DNA from: Microbacteriaceae bacterium
GTDB lineage: Bacteria > Actinomycetota > Actinomycetes > Actinomycetales > Microbacteriaceae
Assembly (NCBI GenBank): GCA_947454285.1
Contig: CANGJO010000026.1
Span: forward strand, 1 to 10,998
Length of the DNA: 10,998 bases
Direction: 5' to 3'
A model generated the notes under the pieces. It made no database searches. It worked only from the letters and a program-made list of their open reading frames with translations, and had not been told where the DNA came from. How positions within the stretch are numbered: the stretch's first letter is position 1; the number at the start of each line of letters is the position of its first letter. The translations under genes and the position numbers were made by a program. Positions 6,392-10,998 of the stretch are shown one piece after another.

Positions 6392-7576
6392 ATGCTTTTA
6401 GATATGACGAAACTGCGGCAAGCACGGGCATCGGTGTTTTTGTACTTTCTGCTCTGCGGTTCGGCAGTAACCGTTTGGGCCACTCACATTCCAGTGGTCG
6501 AAAAGAATTTGTCTCTGTCGCACGCACAAATTGGAATCATCATTTTGCTGCTTGGTGGAGGGGCCCTGGCATCGATGCAAATAGTTGGCAACCTGGTTGA
6601 TCGCCAAGGCAGCGCCAAGGTGTTGAAGTGGATATCGGTGGCACTGGGACTTACCTTGATGTTGCCGGGACTAGCAACTTCTTACCTTGCGCTGGCGGTC
6701 GCAATCTTCCTGCTGGGTGCAACCATCGGCGGAATCGACATCGCAATGAACGCGCACGCGCTTGAAGTTGAACGTGCGTATCAGCGACCAATTTTTTCTT
6801 CGTTTCACGCAATGTGGTCGATTGGTGGCGTAGTTGGCTCGGCGGTAACCGGTGCCGCGCTTTCGCTGCAATCACCGATGTACCTCACGATGTTTGGTTG
6901 GGGCATTTTGACTATTGTGACTGGACTAGTTTTTTCTAGATTCCTTTTGGTAAGTGTTGCCAACCAGCAAGCCACCGAGCAAGTTGCACCAAAGACACGA
7001 GCTCGCGAGTTTTACTACGTAATCCTGATTGGCCTTATCTCTGCATCGGCAGCGATCATCGAAGGCGTGGGCATTGATTGGTCTGCTCTATTTAGTATTG
7101 AAAAATTTGATGTCAGTGCCGCTACCGGTGGAATCAGCATTGCCGTATTCGCGGCGGCAATGGCAACAATCAGATTTGTTGCCGACAAAGTTGTTGCAAA
7201 GCACGGTCGCATTTTTGTGATTCGCACCGGAGCCGCGATTGCTGGTGCGGGTGTGGCCATGGCGCTCGTGATGCCAACCGTGCAACTCAGCTGGCTTGGC
7301 TGGGCAGTTGCCGGTGTGGGAATCTCAGGTGTGGTGCCTCAGTGCATGGCCTTTGCGTCAGACATTGGTAGCAAACAAAACCAAGGCAGAAACTTAGCCA
7401 AGGTGGTTGGACTTACTTATGCCGGCGTACTTGGTGGTCCGGCAGTGATTGGATTCATTGGAAACGCTGTAGGTTTACAGTCCGCACTAATTCTTGGAAT
7501 CGTACTGGCCGCATTTGTTGCCGGTGGCTCAATGGCTATGCAGAAGGGTGAACAGAAGTATGGCGAAACTATTTGA
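6392..7576 (+). CDS. MFS transporter, YbjJ-like
   Basis: This 394-residue protein has about twelve hydrophobic segments split by a polar loop at about 187-206, the usual major facilitator layout in the cytoplasmic membrane. The first half carries WATHIPVVEKNLSLSHAQIG at 29-48 and motif A GNLVDRQG at 66-73; the second half has EGVGIDWSALF at 224-234 and the RFVADKVVAKHGR repeat of motif A at 261-273. This pattern matches the YbjJ/fucose-permease-like branch, probably proton-coupled, but the substrate is not identifiable. The start may be the ATG at 6392 or at 6404 (Met5); neither has a good ribosome site, and a leaderless mRNA is likely. The 3' end overlaps the flavin oxidoreductase gene by 17 bases, so the two are cotranscribed and may act on related compounds. 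Confidence 0.9.
   Translation: MLLDMTKLRQARASVFLYFLLCGSAVTVWATHIPVVEKNLSLSHAQIGIIILLLGGGALASMQIVGNLVDRQGSAKVLKWISVALGLTLMLPGLATSYLALAVAIFLLGATIGGIDIAMNAHALEVERAYQRPIFSSFHAMWSIGGVVGSAVTGAALSLQSPMYLTMFGWGILTIVTGLVFSRFLLVSVANQQATEQVAPKTRAREFYYVILIGLISASAAIIEGVGIDWSALFSIEKFDVSAATGGISIAVFAAAMATIRFVADKVVAKHGRIFVIRTGAAIAGAGVAMALVMPTVQLSWLGWAVAGVGISGVVPQCMAFASDIGSKQNQGRNLAKVVGLTYAGVLGGPAVIGFIGNAVGLQSALILGIVLAAFVAGGSMAMQKGEQKYGETI
7542..7550 (+). promoter_or_regulatory. Ribosome binding site of the flavin oxidoreductase gene, inside the MFS gene
   Basis: AGAAGGGTG ends nine bases before the ATG at 7560 and supports that start over the longer open frame beginning at 7494, whose extra 22 residues do not resemble the family N-terminus. 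Confidence 0.45.
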
Positions 7577-8639
7577 GCCGCTTAAGGTTCGCGAACTTGA
7601 GATTCGTAATCGCATATTTATTCCGGCGATGTGTCAGTACTCTTGCGAAAACCAAGATGGCGTGGTCAACGAGTGGCACCTTGTTCACCTAGGAGCGCGT
7701 GCAACCGGCGGTGCCGGAATGATAATTGCCGAGGCAAGCGGTGTAACTCCGGAAGGTCGTATCTCACCTTGGTGCCCTGGCATTTGGAACTACGAACAGG
7801 TGGCTGCCTGGGCTCGCGTAAACGAATACATTCACTCTCAGGGCGCCAAGAGTGCGATTCAACTTGCACATGCCGGTCGCAAGGGTTCCACCTACCGCGA
7901 ATGGAGCGGCAAGGGATCGGTGCCGATTGAGAAGGGTGGTTGGCAAACCATCTCATCAACCAGCGAAGCTTTCGATGGCTACGAGCCACCTCGCGAACTT
8001 ACGACGCAAGAAGTTCACGAGCTAGTTCATGATTTTGCTTCCGCTGCAAAGAACGCTGTGCTGGCCGGTTTTGACGCAGTAGAGGTGCATGCTGCTCATG
8101 GATATTTGATTCACCAGTTCTTGTCACCAATTACCAACAAGCGCACCGATGAATTTGGTGGCTCACTCGAAAACCGTGCACGTATAGTTTTGGAAATCGT
8201 TAAGGCCATACGTGCAGAGGTTGGCGAGTTACTGCCAATCTTTGTGCGCTTATCGGCAACGGACTATCGCGAGGATGGCTGGGATGTGGAACAAACTATT
8301 CAGGTGGCTAAGTGGTGCGCCGATTTGGGCGCAGACCTTTTTGATATTTCATCTGGTGGTCTAATCACCGGCGTGAACATTCCATCCGGACCCGGCTACC
8401 AGGTTCCACTTGCTGAAAAGGTTGCCGATCAGGTTTCGCAACCGGTTGGTGCGGTAGGTCAAATTACCAGCGCGCAGCAAGCCGAAGATATTTTGCAAAA
8501 CGACAACGTTGACATTGTTTTGATTGGTAGAGCAAGCCTTCGCGACCCCTACTGGGCTCTTCGTGCTGCACACGAACTTGGCGTTGAGGTTGATTACTGG
8601 CCAAAGCAATACCTACGCGGAAAATTTCCGCAAGCTTAG
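7560..8639 (+). CDS. NADH:flavin oxidoreductase, YqjM-type old yellow enzyme
   Basis: This cytoplasmic FMN enzyme probably uses NAD(P)H to reduce activated C=C bonds of enones or related electrophiles. The 359-residue product begins MAKLFEPLKV, the usual family start. It has the YqjM-class redox Cys25 and Tyr27 in AMCQYS, GAGMIIAEASGVTPEGRIS at 51-69, QLAHAGRKGS at 101-110, and the substrate-binding pair His177/His180 in HAAHGYLIHQFLSP. The block KRTDEFGGSLENR and the FMN-phosphate segment with IGRASLRDP near 322-330 follow. These features place it with the thermophilic-like (class III) group rather than yeast OYE. Its start lies inside the transporter gene, indicating one transcript and probably coupled translation. 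The physiological substrate is unknown; oxidative or electrophile stress defence is a family-based inference. It converges with the CNNM gene across a four-base gap. Confidence 0.94.
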   Translation: MAKLFEPLKVRELEIRNRIFIPAMCQYSCENQDGVVNEWHLVHLGARATGGAGMIIAEASGVTPEGRISPWCPGIWNYEQVAAWARVNEYIHSQGAKSAIQLAHAGRKGSTYREWSGKGSVPIEKGGWQTISSTSEAFDGYEPPRELTTQEVHELVHDFASAAKNAVLAGFDAVEVHAAHGYLIHQFLSPITNKRTDEFGGSLENRARIVLEIVKAIRAEVGELLPIFVRLSATDYREDGWDVEQTIQVAKWCADLGADLFDISSGGLITGVNIPSGPGYQVPLAEKVADQVSQPVGAVGQITSAQQAEDILQNDNVDIVLIGRASLRDPYWALRAAHELGVEVDYWPKQYLRGKFPQA

Positions 8640-8643
8640 TAAT

Positions 8644-9684
8644 TTATTGGCGACGAGTTGCGTCTTGAACTTCGCCAACCAGCTCTTCAAGAATATCTTC
8701 AAGGAACAGCACACCCTGAACGCGTCCGGCGCGATCAACTGACTTTGCCATGTGCGCATGTACCCTGCGCATGCTGGCGAGTGCGTCTTCTAGTTCCATG
8801 TTGGCCGAAAGCGTGATCAGTGAGCGAACGCGCTTTGGCGGGAACGGGTCATCGGCCTCATCGTGATCAAGGTCAATAACATCCTTGAGGTGCAGGTAAC
8901 CAACTAGCTCGCCGTTCTCATCATTCAGCGGATACCTAGAGAAACCGTGCTTAGCGACTGCCTGCTCAACCTCGCGCGGAGTTACCGATTCGCTAAAGGC
9001 AACCAACTTATCGATTGGCACGGCAACGTCGCGCACCTTCTTCTCAGTGAATTCAAAAGTGTTAGACAGCGTACCGCTGACATCAGATAGCGCGCCCTCA
9101 CGAGTGGAGTGCTCAACAATATCTTCAACCTGATCAAGGGTGTAGGTGCTGTTTGCCTCATCTTTGGCATCTACGCGGAAGACCTTAAGAATTGCGTTGG
9201 CCGACCAGTTCAGCGCCCAAACGATTGGGCGAACAACCTGCGCTATTCCGTAAAGCACTGGAACAAGCACCAATGCTGCGCGCTCTGGAATTGAGAATGA
9301 AATGTTTTTTGGAACCATCTCGCCAATCACAACGTGCAAGAACGAAACAATAATCAGCGTGATGGCAAAGGCAACGCCGGTGCCTACCTCTTCAGACAGC
9401 CCAAGTGTAAGCAGCATTGGCTCAAGTAGGTGGTGAATACTTGGCTCGGCAATCAACAAAATAAGAAGCGAACAAATAGTTACACCAAGTTGAGTGGTAG
9501 CCAGCATCAGGGCTACCTTTTCCATTGCCTTGATGGTTAGCTTGGCGGGGCCACTGCCGGCCTCGGCACGCGGTTCAATCTGCGCACGACGTGCACTAAT
9601 CACCGCGAATTCGGCGGCAACAAAGAAGCCATTTGCCAAAATCAAAACTAGGAACCAAATAATTCCTGCCCAATTGCTATTCAT
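8644..9684 (-). CDS. CNNM/CorC-family membrane protein, short form (DUF21 + CBS pair, no CorC_HlyC domain)
   Basis: This 346-residue protein begins with a DUF21/CNNM membrane domain (about 1-170): a helix with LANGFFVAAEFAVISARR at 16-33, further helices near 55-80 and 103-120, and the conserved GEMVPK at 121-126. A CBS pair follows at about 215-340, with HGFSRYPL at 246-253 and VLFLEDILEELVGE near 325-338. The protein stops just after the second CBS domain, so the C-terminal CorC_HlyC domain of its upstream paralog is absent. The clean ending and the existence of similar short partners in mycobacteria suggest a normal form, not a broken gene. The family is linked to Mg2+ or other divalent cation transport; older hemolysin labels are misleading. 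It starts by one-base overlap with the longer paralog and has an excellent ribosome site, so the two may form a heterodimer. Confidence 0.93.
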   Translation of the reverse strand: MNSNWAGIIWFLVLILANGFFVAAEFAVISARRAQIEPRAEAGSGPAKLTIKAMEKVALMLATTQLGVTICSLLILLIAEPSIHHLLEPMLLTLGLSEEVGTGVAFAITLIIVSFLHVVIGEMVPKNISFSIPERAALVLVPVLYGIAQVVRPIVWALNWSANAILKVFRVDAKDEANSTYTLDQVEDIVEHSTREGALSDVSGTLSNTFEFTEKKVRDVAVPIDKLVAFSESVTPREVEQAVAKHGFSRYPLNDENGELVGYLHLKDVIDLDHDEADDPFPPKRVRSLITLSANMELEDALASMRRVHAHMAKSVDRAGRVQGVLFLEDILEELVGEVQDATRRQ

Positions 9685-10988
9685 TATTCGATCACCTCGC
9701 TTGTTGGTGTAAAGCGAACTCGATCAACACGGCGGCCATCCATGCGTTCTACGCGCAGCAGGCCGTCTTCGATTTGAACCTCATCGCCAACCGCAGGAAT
9801 TCTGCCCAGCGCACTCATCATGAAACCGGCAACAGTTTCATAGGCGCCATCGTCTGGCACCTTGATAGCCATTTCCAAAAGCTCATCCGGGCGAATCATG
9901 CCTGGGAACAAAACAGAAGAATTTGCACCACGTGTTACACCGGCTTTAGCGCGGTCGTGTTCGTCGGCAAGTTCACCAACTAATTCCTCAACCAAATCTT
10001 CTAACGTTGCTAAGCCAGCGGTGCCACCGTATTCGTCTACCACAATTGCTAGTTGCAAACCCTTGGCACGAAGCTCAACCATCAGGGTTTCAAGGCGCAT
10101 GGTCTCTGGAACGCGCGGGGCCTCGACCATGATTGCCGAAACCGGAACATCAACACGCTTTTCGCGCGGCACGGCTGCCGCCTGCTTTACGTGAGCAACA
10201 CCGATGATGTCATCGGTTGATCCATCTGAGATTGGAAAACGCGAGTGGCCGGTTTTGATCGAGGCCTGAATCAGCGCTGCCAGGCTGTTGTCTTTATCAA
10301 GTGCGTGCATTCGTGGACGCGGAGTCATTACATCTGCCGCAACCAATTGGCTAAGTGCCAATGTCTTGGTAAGCAGTGTTGCAGTTTGTGCATCAAGCGC
10401 ACCCATGCTTGCCGAACGGCGAACCAGTGATGAAAGTTCTTCGGCGGTTCGAGTTGAACTCAGCTCTTCCTTTGGCTCAATGCCCAGCGAACGAACGATT
10501 GCGTTGCCCACCTTGTTCAGCACCACGATCATTCCGCTGAAGATCCAGGTGAACGCCAGCTGGAAACCCACCACAAATTTATTGACTTGGAGCGGCAAGG
10601 TTAGCGCCAACTTCTTTGGCACCAGTTCGCCAATCAGAGTTGAAAACAGCGTGGCCAAAAACATGCTGACCACAAGGCCAACGCCCTCAAGCAGCGATTC
10701 AGCCACGCCAAGATTCACCAAGGTTGGTCGCAGCAGTGATGTGAGGGCAGGCTCAACCAGGAACCCGGTGAGCATTGTGGTTAGCGTAATGCCCAGCTGG
10801 GCGCCGGAAAGATGAGTGCTGGTTTTGGCTAGGGCCCGAATTGAGTTACTTAGGCCGCGTTCGCCGCGTTCGCGCCTTGCCTCAAGGTCGCTGCGCTCCA
10901 GATTGACCATTGAGAACTCGCTGGCCACGAATAAACCGGTACCGATGGTCAGAATCAGACCGAATCCGAGCATTAACCACTCACTCAT
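9684..10988 (-). CDS. CNNM/CorC-family membrane protein, long form (DUF21 + CBS pair + CorC_HlyC)
   Basis: This 434-residue protein has a DUF21/CNNM membrane domain at about 1-180, with LFVASEFSMVNLERSDLEAR at 19-38, helices near 60-85, 103-120 and 135-157, and the conserved GELVPK at 120-125. A regulatory CBS pair spans about 213-340: VADVMTPRPRM near 217-227 marks the first repeat, and DEYGGTAGLATLEDLVEELV at 318-337 the second. A CorC_HlyC domain spans about 355-428. Bacterial CNNM relatives bind Mg2+-ATP in the CBS pair and move Mg2+ across the cytoplasmic membrane; this function is inferred from family. The ATG at 10988 lies ten bases from the window edge, so its promoter is not visible. 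The stop codon overlaps the start of the shorter paralog by one base (TAATG), indicating a two-gene operon. Confidence 0.94.
   Translation of the reverse strand: MSEWLMLGFGLILTIGTGLFVASEFSMVNLERSDLEARRERGERGLSNSIRALAKTSTHLSGAQLGITLTTMLTGFLVEPALTSLLRPTLVNLGVAESLLEGVGLVVSMFLATLFSTLIGELVPKKLALTLPLQVNKFVVGFQLAFTWIFSGMIVVLNKVGNAIVRSLGIEPKEELSSTRTAEELSSLVRRSASMGALDAQTATLLTKTLALSQLVAADVMTPRPRMHALDKDNSLAALIQASIKTGHSRFPISDGSTDDIIGVAHVKQAAAVPREKRVDVPVSAIMVEAPRVPETMRLETLMVELRAKGLQLAIVVDEYGGTAGLATLEDLVEELVGELADEHDRAKAGVTRGANSSVLFPGMIRPDELLEMAIKVPDDGAYETVAGFMMSALGRIPAVGDEVQIEDGLLRVERMDGRRVDRVRFTPTSEVIE
9691..9698 (-). promoter_or_regulatory. Near-ideal ribosome binding site of the short CNNM gene, within the end of the long one
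   Basis: GAGGTGAT on the minus strand is complementary over eight bases to the conserved 3' end of 16S rRNA and ends six bases before the ATG at 9684. It lies in the last codons of the upstream gene and should drive strong, coupled expression of the shorter paralog. Confidence 0.7.
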
Positions 10989-10998
10989 CGGGCCACAC

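Noticed and set aside
9185..9684. Short CNNM protein as a truncated pseudogene because it lacks the CorC_HlyC domain
   Set aside because: The frame is intact, the CBS pair is complete, the ribosome site is near ideal, and comparable short partners are known in mycobacteria.
10288..10815. 175-codon open frame on the plus strand
   Set aside because: It is antisense to the long CNNM gene, whose domains and motifs are clear; the Ser-rich composition is that of a shadow frame.
1..10998. Defence island, CRISPR array, mobile element or biosynthetic cluster
   Set aside because: Every long frame is accounted for by housekeeping or common transport families; no direct-repeat array, transposase, integrase, attachment site or unusual multi-gene cassette is visible.

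Overview
The window looks like ordinary chromosome from a small-genome actinobacterium, most likely a Microbacteriaceae relative (Rhodoluna/Aquiluna-type freshwater plankton). This placement is an inference. It rests on intermediate base composition, very short intergenic gaps, an Ung with the GQDPYP variant seen in actinobacteria, a tandem pair of CNNM/CorC-type membrane proteins as in mycobacteria, and several start codons placed 6-7 bases after a TANNNT box, as in actinobacterial leaderless genes. No rRNA, tRNA, CRISPR array, insertion sequence, phage gene or recognisable defence system was seen.

Layout. Bases 1-2497 are on the minus strand: ung (uracil-DNA glycosylase), a coupled phosphinothricin-type GNAT acetyltransferase, then a secreted subtilase whose C-terminal part lies outside the window. 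Bases 2603-5149 are on the plus strand: metY and metX, which together convert homoserine to homocysteine by acetylation and direct sulfhydrylation. A hairpin or operator-like inverted repeat precedes metY. A four-codon ORF with its own strong ribosome binding site ends in TAATG exactly at the metX start. At about 5152-6369 a minus-strand GT-C type membrane glycosyltransferase meets metX tail to tail. It diverges from a plus-strand MFS transporter (6392-7576) that overlaps a YqjM-type old yellow enzyme (7560-8639). That gene meets, again tail to tail, a minus-strand pair of CNNM/CorC-family membrane proteins (9684-10988 and 8644-9684) joined by TAATG.

Functionally the window holds DNA repair, methionine synthesis, envelope or secreted functions, a small efflux plus flavin-reductase operon, and a probable Mg2+/divalent cation transport pair. 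The protein-coding genes all belong to known families. The more interesting material is regulatory: the metX mini-ORF, the metY inverted repeat, a near-palindromic -10 box that could serve both divergent genes near 6376-6382, repeated leaderless-start signatures, and two convergent gene pairs with 2 and 4 bases between stop codons.
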